Below are positions 16,002 to 24,382 of a stretch of DNA of 64,000 nt, one piece after another. The number at the start of each line of letters is the position of its first letter. Positions within the stretch are counted from its first letter, which is position 1. The notes below the pieces were generated by a model, which had not been told where the DNA came from, did no database searches, and saw only the letters and a list, made by a program, of their open reading frames with translations. The DNA lies in contig OY782679.1 in NCBI GenBank assembly GCA_963678055.1, forward strand, positions 868,001 to 932,000. Reading direction: 5' to 3'. This stretch comes from CAXXOK01 sp963678055. GTDB lineage: Bacteria > Bacillota > Clostridia > Christensenellales > Aristaeellaceae. The translations under genes were made by a program, and so were the position numbers.

Positions 16002-17213
16002 ATGGCAGACGATAATGCAAAGGCGAAAGCCACGGATATACCGGAACTCTCACTGGACGATCGCTCCATGGCCAAGGACAAGGCCGATTTGGAAGAAGCG
16101 GTAGCCGCGCTTGAAAAGGTGAAAGCGACCGCGCCGACCGCAAAAGCCGCCAAAGTGGCCGAGAAAGCGCTCGATGCGCTGGATACGTCCATGCTCAATG
16201 AAAACGAAATGCAGACCATTGAGGAACTGGCCAAGAAAATCGATATCGAAAATCCTGAGCATGTGCTGCTGTACGGCGCAAGCGAGCAAAAAAAGGTCGC
16301 GGAGTTTTCCGACGGCGCGTTGCAGGCTGTACGCACGGACCAAACCGGTGAAACCGGCGAAATGCTGCTTAAGCTGATTTCCGAAATCAAAGGCTTTTCC
16401 ACCGAGGCGGATCGCCCCTCCGGCATCCGCGGCTGGTTCTGGGATGCCCGCAAGAATTTTGAAGAGATTAAAAACCGCTATGAGAAGGTGGACGTGAATG
16501 TGGACGTCGTAGCGCGTACACTGGAAGAAAACCAGGTCACGCTGCTTAAGGACATCAGCATGCTTAACCACCTTTATGATAAAAACACGCAGTACTTCAA
16601 GGACTTGACCATGCTCATTGCAGCGGGTGAGAAGAAGCTCAAAGAAGTACGCCAAGGCGCGCTCAAAGAACTCAGCGAGCAAGCCACTGCCAGCGGCGAC
16701 ACCATGGACGCCCAGCGCGTAAACGACCTGGCCACCGCCTGTGATCGCTTTGAAAAGAAACTGCATGATTTGAAGTTGACCCGTACCGTGGCCTTGCAAA
16801 TGGCCCCGCAAATTCGGCTGCTGCAAAACAACGACAGCCTGCTTGTGGAGCGTATCCAATCCACGCTGAGCAACACCCTGCCGCTGTGGAAGAGCCAGAT
16901 TGTGATCGCACTGGGGCTGGCTCGCAGCCAGCAGGCGCTTAAAGCGCAAACGGCTGTCACCAACATGACCAACGAACTGCTGAAAAAGAATGCCGAGATG
17001 CTCAAGATGGGCACCATCGAAACGGCCAAAGAGGCCGAACGCGGCATTATTGATGTCAGCACCCTGGCTAAAACCAACCAGGATCTGATCGACACCATCA
17101 CCGAAGTGATGACCGTGCAGAGGGAAGGCCGTCAGCAGCGCATTGATGCCGAAAAGCAGCTTGTGGTGCTGGAATCCCAGCTCAAACAAAAGTTGCTTGA
17201 ACTGAAAGACTGA
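16002..17213 (+). CDS. telA: TelA-family protein (toxic anion resistance)
   Basis: A 403-residue, almost fully helical protein of the TelA/KlaA/YaaN family, originally linked to tellurite resistance and to bacteriocin or envelope-stress tolerance. The conserved core includes WFWDARKNFEEIKNRYEKV, the DISMLNHLYDKN segment and QMAPQIRLLQNND, LWKSQIVIALGLARSQ with TNMTNELLKKNAEML. A strong Shine-Dalgarno AAGGAGG precedes the ATG. It follows xpaC by 26 bp. No membrane segment is present; the partner XpaC probably anchors the pair at the membrane (inference). Confidence 0.93.
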   Translation: MADDNAKAKATDIPELSLDDRSMAKDKADLEEAVAALEKVKATAPTAKAAKVAEKALDALDTSMLNENEMQTIEELAKKIDIENPEHVLLYGASEQKKVAEFSDGALQAVRTDQTGETGEMLLKLISEIKGFSTEADRPSGIRGWFWDARKNFEEIKNRYEKVDVNVDVVARTLEENQVTLLKDISMLNHLYDKNTQYFKDLTMLIAAGEKKLKEVRQGALKELSEQATASGDTMDAQRVNDLATACDRFEKKLHDLKLTRTVALQMAPQIRLLQNNDSLLVERIQSTLSNTLPLWKSQIVIALGLARSQQALKAQTAVTNMTNELLKKNAEMLKMGTIETAKEAERGIIDVSTLAKTNQDLIDTITEVMTVQREGRQQRIDAEKQLVVLESQLKQKLLELKD

Positions 17214-17236
17214 TGATTTTAATCATGGCCTGAAGG

Positions 17237-17255
17237 ATTGCCGTATGGCGGCGAT
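17237..17255 (+). promoter_or_regulatory. Hairpin in the leader of the glutamine-synthetase-like gene
   Basis: ATTGCCG and CGGCGAT form a 7-bp stem with loop TATGG, flanked by GGCC/GGGCC that could extend it. It lies 30 bases before the start codon. Because an ANTAR protein is encoded next, an RNA hairpin target is conceivable, but the hexaloop pattern of known ANTAR sites is not clearly met. Confidence 0.3.
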
Positions 17256-17286
17256 CGGGCCTGTATGAACGGGCGGGAGGAATCCA

Positions 17287-18567
17287 ATGCTTGCGCAAGA
17301 GGTAATGAACTTTTTAGAGGAAAACGATGTCAAGTTTGTACGCTTGGCGTTTCCTGATTTGTTCGGGAAACTGAAAAATATCGCCATCCAGCCGGATCTG
17401 CTGGAAGAAGCCTTCGAGCAGGGCATCCCGTTTGAAGCATCTGCTGTGGAAGGGTTTCACGCGGCCGGGGAAGGCAGTTTGCTACTTAGGCCCGACCCGG
17501 ATACGCTGTGCATTCTGCCGTGGCGGCCACAGGCGGGGCGTGTGTGCCGCTTGATTTGCGATGTGACCCGTGCTGACGGCACACCCTACGAAAATGATAC
17601 CCGTGGTATACTGCGCAATGCCGAAGCAATGGCAGCCGACCGCGGGATTTCTATCCGTGTGGGTGCGGAGTGTGAGTTTTATCTCTTTGAGGCCGATGAA
17701 CAGGGACACATTACGAAAAAACCGCAGGACAGGGGCAGCTATCTGGATGTCGCGCCGCTGGATCGCGGGGAGGATGTGCGCCGGGAAATCTGCCTGACGC
17801 TGTTATCCATGAACATCCGACCGGAGATCAGCCATCACGAGCGTGGCCCCGGCCAAAACGAGATTGATTTTCACCGGGCTGACCCGGTTACCGGAGCCGA
17901 TCATCTGGTGGCGTTCCACAATGTGGTACGGACTGTTGCCACGCGCTACGGGCTGGCCGCGTCGTTTATGCCCAAGCCTTTACCCGGCGAGTACGGCAAT
18001 GCCTTCAAGGTTAACTTCGCCCTGTTTAAAGATCGCACCAATCTGTTCCGCATGGATGACGGGCAGATGCTGCCCGAAGCCAAGGCGGCGATTGCGGGCG
18101 TACTCAACCGCCTGCCGGAGATGACCTTGTTCTTAAACCCCATTCCCAACAGCTACGACAGGCTGACCGACGGCGAGACCACCAACCGGGTCTGCTGGTC
18201 GCATCAGCGGCTGAGAAATGCTGTGCGGGTTCCGTTACCCCAGCACCAGTTTGCAAAAATGCAAATTGCAAGCGCTGACAGCCAGGCCAACGCCTATCTG
18301 GCTTATGCATTGCTGATTTCTGCGGCGCTGGAAGGCATCGACCACAAGGAAGAACTGCCGGAGGCCATATCGGGCGATTGGGCAAACGTTAAAAAACTGC
18401 CCGAATCCCTCGGCGAGGCGATAGCGGCAGCGGAAAGCAGCGCGTTTATCAAGCGTGCACTGCCGGATAGCGTGGTAGCGGCATTCCTGGTTCGGGCCAA
18501 GGACATGGTCGGCAAAGACCAGCAGGATAAAACCCGATTGTTTGAAGATCAGTTTGCAAGCTTTTAA
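17287..18567 (+). CDS. Glutamine-synthetase-like protein with altered active site
   Basis: A 426-residue member of the type I glutamine synthetase fold. The N-terminal beta-grasp (VKFVRLAFPDLFGKLKNI, FEASAVEGF) and parts of the catalytic barrel are conserved: AECEFYLF and GPGQNEIDF give three of the metal-binding glutamates. Other usual residues differ. The metal/ATP histidine motif GxGMHxN reads GNAFKVN, the NRSxxIRIP stretch reads LRNAVRVP, and the E-x-R-x-P-D motif near the C-terminus reads QIASADSQANAYL. Loss of the His, one Arg and the E/R pair makes normal ATP-dependent glutamine synthesis doubtful; it may sense nitrogen compounds or use another substrate. The next gene is an ANTAR regulator, a pairing known for clostridial glnA. 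GGGAGG lies 7 bases before the ATG. Confidence 0.8.
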   Translation: MLAQEVMNFLEENDVKFVRLAFPDLFGKLKNIAIQPDLLEEAFEQGIPFEASAVEGFHAAGEGSLLLRPDPDTLCILPWRPQAGRVCRLICDVTRADGTPYENDTRGILRNAEAMAADRGISIRVGAECEFYLFEADEQGHITKKPQDRGSYLDVAPLDRGEDVRREICLTLLSMNIRPEISHHERGPGQNEIDFHRADPVTGADHLVAFHNVVRTVATRYGLAASFMPKPLPGEYGNAFKVNFALFKDRTNLFRMDDGQMLPEAKAAIAGVLNRLPEMTLFLNPIPNSYDRLTDGETTNRVCWSHQRLRNAVRVPLPQHQFAKMQIASADSQANAYLAYALLISAALEGIDHKEELPEAISGDWANVKKLPESLGEAIAAAESSAFIKRALPDSVVAAFLVRAKDMVGKDQQDKTRLFEDQFASF

Positions 18568-18684
18568 CAAGACACATTTCCTCTTAGCTACGCTGCCGGA
18601 TGAGGACTTTCTGCAAGGCGCAGCCCCGGCAACGCATTTGTTTGATATACCCTTTCTACCCTCACGAAACAGGAGAGCACAACG

Positions 18685-19254
18685 TTGACGCAAGGGCGTA
18701 ATTTGCTGGTAGCTGCAAAGGGGCAGGAAAAACTGATGGAATGGATCAGTTCTGTTTCTGTCGGCGATATTGTCGTGGCTACCGGGGCCGGACAGGCACG
18801 CCGTAAAGCCACCGGGGATGATTTCTCCCTTGCACTCATCAATATGCCCCTGCAGGATGAATCAGGCTTGGATTTAGCAGTTGACCTAGCACGCAATACC
18901 ACCGCGGCGGTCGTACTGCTGGTGAAAACCGAGATTGCGCCCATGATTGCCGATACGGCCATCGAGGCCGGGGTTCTGATCGTGACCAAGCCCGTGAACC
19001 TGCTGTTATTTGAGCAGATCGTCAAGGTGGGCATTTCCTGCCGCAATCGGCTGTTAATGTGCAAGGAGCAAACCGCACGCCTGCAAACCCGTTATGAGGA
19101 ACTCAAGGTCATCGATCGCGCCAAGTGCCTGCTCATTGAGCACATGCGCATCACTGAGGAAGAAGCCCACCGCGTACTTGAAAAAGAAGCCATGGACAAC
19201 CGCATGTCGCGGGTGCGCGTGGCTAAAAAGGTACTCGACCGCTTCGAGCTCTAA
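18685..19254 (+). CDS. ANTAR-domain RNA-binding response regulator
   Basis: A 189-residue protein with an N-terminal pseudo-receiver and a C-terminal ANTAR domain. ANTAR proteins bind paired RNA hairpins and prevent transcription termination, often in nitrogen-metabolism genes. The ANTAR helices read from RYEELKVIDRAKCLLIEH through EEEAHRVLEKEAMDNR to VRVAKKVLD (about 130-186). In the receiver part the phospho-acceptor Asp expected four residues before MP is Leu (SLALINMPLQD), so phosphorylation at the usual site is unlikely and the domain may respond to protein contact or ligand. The start is TTG at 18685, with AGGAG nine bases upstream. It follows the glutamine-synthetase-like gene by 117 bp. 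Confidence 0.88.
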   Translation: MTQGRNLLVAAKGQEKLMEWISSVSVGDIVVATGAGQARRKATGDDFSLALINMPLQDESGLDLAVDLARNTTAAVVLLVKTEIAPMIADTAIEAGVLIVTKPVNLLLFEQIVKVGISCRNRLLMCKEQTARLQTRYEELKVIDRAKCLLIEHMRITEEEAHRVLEKEAMDNRMSRVRVAKKVLDRFEL

Positions 19255-19270
19255 TCTATCATTACGCAAG

Positions 19271-19303
19271 CCCCCTCGCAGAAGCTGTGAGGGGGTTTTA
19301 TTT
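19271..19303 (+). terminator. Terminator after the ANTAR gene
   Basis: CCCCCTC pairs with GAGGGGG (19289-19295) around an 11-base loop, followed by TTTTATTT. Confidence 0.9.
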
Positions 19304-19333
19304 GCTCAAAAATCAGGACTTTCACATCGATAG

Positions 19334-19367
19334 AAAAAACCCCGCGCCGCGAAATGCGGCACGGGGT
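19334..19367 (-). terminator. Terminator of the secreted SH3b protein gene
   Basis: On the minus strand ACCCCG, GCCGC, a short loop, GCGGC and CGGGGT form a long stem followed by six T's. Confidence 0.92.
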
Positions 19368-19383
19368 GAATGGATTGTTTTGC

Positions 19384-21987
19384 TTACTGCACTTTGCTGG
19401 CACCGAAGTAGCCGGGCGCTTTATTGTAGGCTTCGTTGATGTTGGACATGTGGGTGGGACTTACTTCTTTGGAACCATGCGTTAAGCTGCCGTAGAAGTG
19501 CATACAGATCATGCCGTACATGTTATTGAGCTTGTAGTAGTACTGCCCGTTGCGGGTGGACCTGGAAAAGCTTGACGTACCATCGAAGCCATGGGGCACA
19601 ATGTAGATGCTGGCGCAGTATACTGTGCCGTTGAGGTTGACCCATACGGGGATTTTAGCATCGTTGGTGTTGTGATAGTAACTCGTGTCATTCCAGCGGA
19701 TTTTCGGCCAGGTATACCGGGGATAATCCTCTGTGCCGGAGGCCTTGATTAAGGCAAGTTCACTGGAAGTGGGCGGATCAGGATCATATGTCATGCCCAG
19801 AATGGAGGTGAACACAGCGGTATCAGTGGCATCGAAGGGAACAACGTCGGCATGGTTACTGCCCGACCAGCGCCAGACACGGAACACCCTGTGCTGGGAA
19901 TCGTTCACGGCCATGACCGTCGCCATGCTGGCTTTGGGGAACAGGGACCGACTGCCGCCGTCAATCTCAGCCCAGGAGCCTTTTTTCACCTTCGTGAAGG
20001 TGCCAAAGTCGCCAACGCTGGGAACATCGCCTGAACCGCTGCCGCTGCGCTTGGCTTGCAGTGCAGCCATACCGGCGGCGAACAGGTCAATGCTGTCGGC
20101 GGCGCTTACGGTTTCGGTAATCGGCGATACGCCGAACTTGGTTTTGTAGGCTTTCACGGCATCTGCTGTCTTGGAACCGTAAATGCCGTCAATCGTATCG
20201 GTGTACAGCTCCAGCTGGTAGAGTGCGGCCTGAATGGCGTGCACATACACGTTGCTGGTACGGATGGTGGTGGAGCCGCCGAGGGTCTCCCCGGCCTGCT
20301 GGCCGCTGGGCAGCCCGGACGGCCAGATGGTGTTAATGATATAGCGGTTCAGTGCGTCTGTGGTCATTAGCCCCGACTTCAGATCGGAGGAATAGGCTGT
20401 GTGATACACATCGCCGTTATTGTAATACACGTTGATGTAGTCGTTGCCGCCTTCGGAATACGAGCTCGTGCTCACAAGCTGCAATACGGTATTTTTAGCA
20501 AGGGTGACCGGCGAACCGGATTTGTTGGACGGCTTATCGCCTTTGGTGATGGTCATATTGTCTTTAACAAACTGCACATACCTGGCATCGGTGTCGGGCA
20601 TACCTGCACTGCCGAAATCGGCATCGGCGCAGTCGCTGCGCACCCAGCCGGTACGGCCGCTCTCGGTACGGATGTTATACCAGGTGTAGTTGTCCTGTTC
20701 CTGTGCCGGTCCGATCATCGTGGCGACATCGCCGGTATTGAGGTGATAGCCGGACTGCGCGCCTGCGGGGGATTTACGGATGTGGGTCCACTTCTTGGTG
20801 ATGGTCACCGTACCGTAATCGGTAATCGTAGGCGTGGGGGAGGGGGTCGTGCCACCGCCGGAAGAGGACAAATCCGTAACATAGGTGCCCATAACCCAGC
20901 CGTAGGTGCCGTGATACTTAATGTAATACCAGGTGACGCTGCCGTTGAGCTGTTTGCGGGTGTACTCAAGCAGTGTATTGGGTAATGTGATCATGCCCAG
21001 ATAGGCAGAGCTGGTGGAGTAGGACTTGCGGATACGCAGGTTCTTCACCGTGGTTTTAATGGTGTTTTCTCTAACAACATCGCCGCTTCCGCTAGAGGGA
21101 TCAGTCTGACCCGGGTTGGCGCGAATATACGCAAGCCTTGCCGTGGACAGAGGGAAGAGCTTATTGAGCGTAGCTTCGTTGGCAACGCCGGTTTTGCTTA
21201 AGCTATTGGCACTCTGGAACGCTTTGACGGCACCATAGGTAATGGGGCCGTAGCTACCGTCCATCTTGTCCTTATAGTAGCCCAGTAGCGAAAGTCCCGC
21301 CTGCACAGCATGGGTCAAAATATCGCCTTTGTTATACAGCTCAGCACTTTTGCCGGTGTTTGAGGCTTTCCACAGAATATCTTCAATGTAGGTGTTGAGT
21401 TCATCCGTGGTTAAAACAGCATCTTCAAACGCTGCGTTATACAGGGTGTGGTATACAATATTTTGGTAATATACGTTGATGTATTTTTTGGATACGCCAC
21501 TTTTGGTCGCGTTGTAGGAGGTGCCGGTTACCAGCTGCAGCACCGTGCCGATGCCAAGGGTTACCTTGGTGCCGGATTCGGGGTTGGATGTACCGCTGCC
21601 CTTATAAATATCGGTTGCAACAGTGAGTTTTGCATACTTTTTCGTGGTGGACGGCATGCCGGCGCTGTCAAAGTCAGCGGTCGCATACCCGCCGTGCACA
21701 TAGCCGGAGGTTCTGCTAGAGCGTATGTTATACCAGGTTACGCCGTCTTTGACGACGGACGGACCAATCATCGGATAGTCTCCCGGCTGGGCGAAATACC
21801 CGGTCCTGGAGCCTGCGGGGCTGGTACGAATGACCACGTTCTTGGTCGTTACCCTGACGGTACCGTATGCACCGGACGTGGTTGCGGCGGAAGCGGCCGT
21901 CGGCAGAAGGGCGATCAACAAGCTCACCATGAGCAAAAGCGATACGCTTCTGCGAAGTATCTTGTTGTTGCGCATTATTGTTTTCAT
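19384..21987 (-). CDS. Secreted SH3b / peptidoglycan-binding protein with internal duplication
   Basis: An 867-residue exported protein. A typical signal peptide (about 1-34, ending ASAATTS) is followed by two similar modules. Each has an SH3b domain, an unnamed 90-residue segment and a PG_binding_1 domain: about 40-285 and 392-640. A further SH3b (about 310-375) and a Ser/Gly/Thr/Pro linker lie between. The two PG-binding parts contain YYKDKMDGSYGPITYGAVKAF and its partner YTDTIDGIYGSKTADAVKAY. The C-terminal 200 residues have no recognised fold but contain conserved-looking GMICMHFYGSLTHG and SPTHMSNINEAY. It probably acts in the cell wall. No catalytic Cys, NlpC/P60 or amidase motif is obvious. 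GGGGAG precedes the ATG by 9 bases. Confidence 0.82.
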   Translation of the reverse strand: MKTIMRNNKILRRSVSLLLMVSLLIALLPTAASAATTSGAYGTVRVTTKNVVIRTSPAGSRTGYFAQPGDYPMIGPSVVKDGVTWYNIRSSRTSGYVHGGYATADFDSAGMPSTTKKYAKLTVATDIYKGSGTSNPESGTKVTLGIGTVLQLVTGTSYNATKSGVSKKYINVYYQNIVYHTLYNAAFEDAVLTTDELNTYIEDILWKASNTGKSAELYNKGDILTHAVQAGLSLLGYYKDKMDGSYGPITYGAVKAFQSANSLSKTGVANEATLNKLFPLSTARLAYIRANPGQTDPSSGSGDVVRENTIKTTVKNLRIRKSYSTSSAYLGMITLPNTLLEYTRKQLNGSVTWYYIKYHGTYGWVMGTYVTDLSSSGGGTTPSPTPTITDYGTVTITKKWTHIRKSPAGAQSGYHLNTGDVATMIGPAQEQDNYTWYNIRTESGRTGWVRSDCADADFGSAGMPDTDARYVQFVKDNMTITKGDKPSNKSGSPVTLAKNTVLQLVSTSSYSEGGNDYINVYYNNGDVYHTAYSSDLKSGLMTTDALNRYIINTIWPSGLPSGQQAGETLGGSTTIRTSNVYVHAIQAALYQLELYTDTIDGIYGSKTADAVKAYKTKFGVSPITETVSAADSIDLFAAGMAALQAKRSGSGSGDVPSVGDFGTFTKVKKGSWAEIDGGSRSLFPKASMATVMAVNDSQHRVFRVWRWSGSNHADVVPFDATDTAVFTSILGMTYDPDPPTSSELALIKASGTEDYPRYTWPKIRWNDTSYYHNTNDAKIPVWVNLNGTVYCASIYIVPHGFDGTSSFSRSTRNGQYYYKLNNMYGMICMHFYGSLTHGSKEVSPTHMSNINEAYNKAPGYFGASKVQ

Positions 21988-22063
21988 GCTGGTGTCTCCC
22001 CGTTTCCGTATGATTTCAGGTCTCTATTTGTGCTATGTTTCCTATAGATAATATCTCAGCCTG

Positions 22064-22092
22064 ATAATATTACAAAATTATTACATTGTCAA
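22064..22092 (-). promoter_or_regulatory. Promoter of the SH3b protein gene
   Basis: Minus-strand TTGACA (22087-22092), 17-base spacer and TATTAT (22064-22069); the predicted leader is about 70 bases. Confidence 0.88.
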
Positions 22093-22176
22093 GGTGAAAA
22101 TGAAAACATATCCCAATTATTTGTGAATAAACTGCACATTTTTCGGCATATTGCGCAAGTGCGCAGAGATAAGTGT

Positions 22177-23208
22177 TTATAAGGCTTCCACAGCGGCCAG
22201 CAAAGCAGCAACCGTATCCGCTGCTGTGGTCGCGCCGATGCAGATGCGCACGGCGGTGTGTGTGTCGTCAACGGCCTCCCAAAATGCAAAGCTAAAGCTT
22301 TTTTGCAGGGCTTGCAGCGCATCGTTTGGCAGGATGGGGAAAATCTGGTTGGTTTTGGTGTCGGCCAGCAGCGTATAGCCCTTTTCCAGCAGCGCAAGCT
22401 TGATGGTCTGCGCCTGCTGGTTGGCTTTTTTGCCTAAGGAAACGTAGTGACCATCCGACATGAGTGCCTGAAACTGCACCGCCAGCAGCCGTCCTTTGGC
22501 CAGCAACGCACCCCGCTGCTTAATGTTGTAGCGGAAATACGGCCAGTCCGTGCTGTTTTTCAGCACCGCTACTTCCCCAAACAATGTGCCGCATTTGGTG
22601 CCGCCGATGGTGAACGCATCACAAATGCTGGCCAGATAGGGGAGATCGACCTCCGGTTGTGCGGCCAGGCCGTAGGCCAGCCGGGCACCGTCGATAAACA
22701 GCTTCAGCCCGCAGTCTTGGGCTGTCTGGGCGATGGCATCAAGCTCGGCGCGGGTGTACAGGGTGCCAAGCTCTGTGGGATGGCTTAAGTACACCATCGC
22801 GGGGCGCACAATGTGTTCGTGGGTTACATCGTTGATATGCGCCTGATAGGCATCGCGTATCTGCCGGGCGGTGATTTTGCCTTGCACGCTTGGCAGTGTG
22901 AGCACTTTATGGCCGGTGGCTTCCACAGCGCCGGTTTCGTGGGTGTGAATATGCCCAAGATCGGAGCTGATCACGCCCTCAAACGGCCGAAGCGCAGCAG
23001 AAATAATGGTCAGGTTTGCCTGCGTACCGCCGACAAAGAAATGTACATCCGCTTGCGGGGCTTCGCACAGCGTACGAATTTGTACTTTCACATCGCGGGT
23101 CAGTGCATCGTCACCATAGCCGGGGGTTTGCATGGAATTGGTTGCCGTCAGCGCTTGCAATACTTTCGCATCTGCGCCTTCCTGATAGTCACTCTGAAAA
23201 AGAACCAC
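22177..23208 (-). CDS. Low-specificity threonine aldolase (PLP-dependent)
   Basis: A 343-residue fold-type I PLP enzyme of the threonine aldolase / beta-eliminating lyase family, splitting threonine or allo-threonine to glycine and acetaldehyde. Seen are FQSDYQEGADAKVLQAL at the start, PGYGDDALT, FFVGGTQANLTIIS, HIHTHETGAVEATGHK, the LFIDGARLAYGL motif with the cofactor-binding Asp, and FTIGGTKCGTLFGE with the Schiff-base lysine. I placed the start at GTG 23206-23208: it follows the yacL stop by one base, has AAGGGA upstream and gives the family N-terminus. An ATG at 23224-23226 in frame would overlap yacL. It belongs to the uvrC-radA-yacL minus-strand run. Confidence 0.88.
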   Translation of the reverse strand: MVLFQSDYQEGADAKVLQALTATNSMQTPGYGDDALTRDVKVQIRTLCEAPQADVHFFVGGTQANLTIISAALRPFEGVISSDLGHIHTHETGAVEATGHKVLTLPSVQGKITARQIRDAYQAHINDVTHEHIVRPAMVYLSHPTELGTLYTRAELDAIAQTAQDCGLKLFIDGARLAYGLAAQPEVDLPYLASICDAFTIGGTKCGTLFGEVAVLKNSTDWPYFRYNIKQRGALLAKGRLLAVQFQALMSDGHYVSLGKKANQQAQTIKLALLEKGYTLLADTKTNQIFPILPNDALQALQKSFSFAFWEAVDDTHTAVRICIGATTAADTVAALLAAVEAL

Positions 23209-23209
23209 G

Positions 23210-24361
23210 TTAATAATCCCTTCCATTCGAAGCATGTTTCAAGCCGGCGAAAATCATACGCCCAGCGCTGGTTTGCAAGACTGTGGAGACGATAATATCG
23301 GCCCTGTGGCCCACCAGATGCCTGGCTTGATCGACAACAATCATCGTACCGTCGTCCAGATAGGCCACGCCCTGCCCGGCTTCCTTGCCCTCGCGTACGA
23401 TTTCCACGGTGATTTCTTCACCGGTGGCAAGCATCGGTTTAAGCGCGTTAGCCAGATCATTAATGTTCAGGGCTTTGACACCGGAGATGCGTGCAACCTT
23501 GTTTAAGTTATAGTCGTTGGTGACCACAACACCGCCCAGCGTTTGGCAGAGGGTCAGCAGTTGTACATCGACCTCGTTGGTATCGTGGCTGTCACGTTCG
23601 CGGATAATTACGCGGTCACCCAGTTTGGTTTGCAGCTGCTTAACAATATCCAGCCCGCGCCGCCCGCGTGTACGCTTCAGGGTATCGGCACTGTCGGCAA
23701 TATGGCGCAGCTCGTCCAGCACAAACTCGGCGATGACCAAATCGCCCTCCAGAAAGCCGGTGGCAGCGATGTCCAGTATGCGTCCGTCGATCAGCACGGA
23801 GGTATCCAGCACCTTGGGGGGGATGGCGCTTGGTTGTACGGTATCATCCTCCGGCTCGGAATCGTCTAAAATGATGTTGAGTGCGTCAAGCTGCGTTGCG
23901 CCCCGGCGTACGGGTTTATCATTGTAGCGCTGGTAGCCGATACGCATGCCCATGGTGCCCAGCACCACATAGAGGATCGCCGAAAGCGACAGCGTAAGCA
24001 AGCTGGACCCGGCAGACTGAACCAGCAGGTGCAGAAGCGCCGCGATGCTCAGGCCGACAATTAGCCCCATCGCCGACAGATAAATTTGACGTGTAGGCAT
24101 ACTTGTCCAGTTCCGCTCGATAATGCCGGACAGCCGCATCACGCGCAGCATGAAGTTGTGCGAAAATGCAAAAAAGATAAGTCCGAATAAAACACACAGG
24201 ATGACATATAACATGATAATGCTGTCCTGTCCGACAAATACGTGCGGATAGGCCCGCTCCATAAATGGCCGTACCCCGGCGGCGACCATGGCGCCTAGCC
24301 CGGCACCGACCGCTGTGATTAATAGCCGGAGCAGGTTAGCAAGCCATTGGTTTCGTCTCAT
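23210..24361 (-). CDS. yacL: PIN/TRAM-domain membrane protein YacL
   Basis: A 383-residue protein with four hydrophobic helices in the first 150 residues, then a PIN-type nuclease domain and a C-terminal TRAM domain. The PIN domain shows KVLDTSVLIDGRILDIA with the first catalytic acids, VLDELRHIADSAD, RGLDIVKQLQ, NEVDVQLLTL and VVTNDYNLNKVA. The TRAM part contains GKEAGQGVAYLDDGTMIVV. YacL homologs are membrane-anchored putative RNases of unknown target. In Bacillus the gene is near radA and disA; here it directly follows radA and no disA intervenes. The stop is one base from the threonine aldolase start, so translation may be coupled. Confidence 0.93.
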   Translation of the reverse strand: MRRNQWLANLLRLLITAVGAGLGAMVAAGVRPFMERAYPHVFVGQDSIIMLYVILCVLFGLIFFAFSHNFMLRVMRLSGIIERNWTSMPTRQIYLSAMGLIVGLSIAALLHLLVQSAGSSLLTLSLSAILYVVLGTMGMRIGYQRYNDKPVRRGATQLDALNIILDDSEPEDDTVQPSAIPPKVLDTSVLIDGRILDIAATGFLEGDLVIAEFVLDELRHIADSADTLKRTRGRRGLDIVKQLQTKLGDRVIIRERDSHDTNEVDVQLLTLCQTLGGVVVTNDYNLNKVARISGVKALNINDLANALKPMLATGEEITVEIVREGKEAGQGVAYLDDGTMIVVDQARHLVGHRADIIVSTVLQTSAGRMIFAGLKHASNGRDY

Positions 24362-24382
24362 AACGCGTCCCTTCCTTTCTTG

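Noticed and set aside
16050..17189. 379-codon open frame opposite telA
   Set aside because: A shadow of the telA codon pattern; TelA matches its family along its full length.
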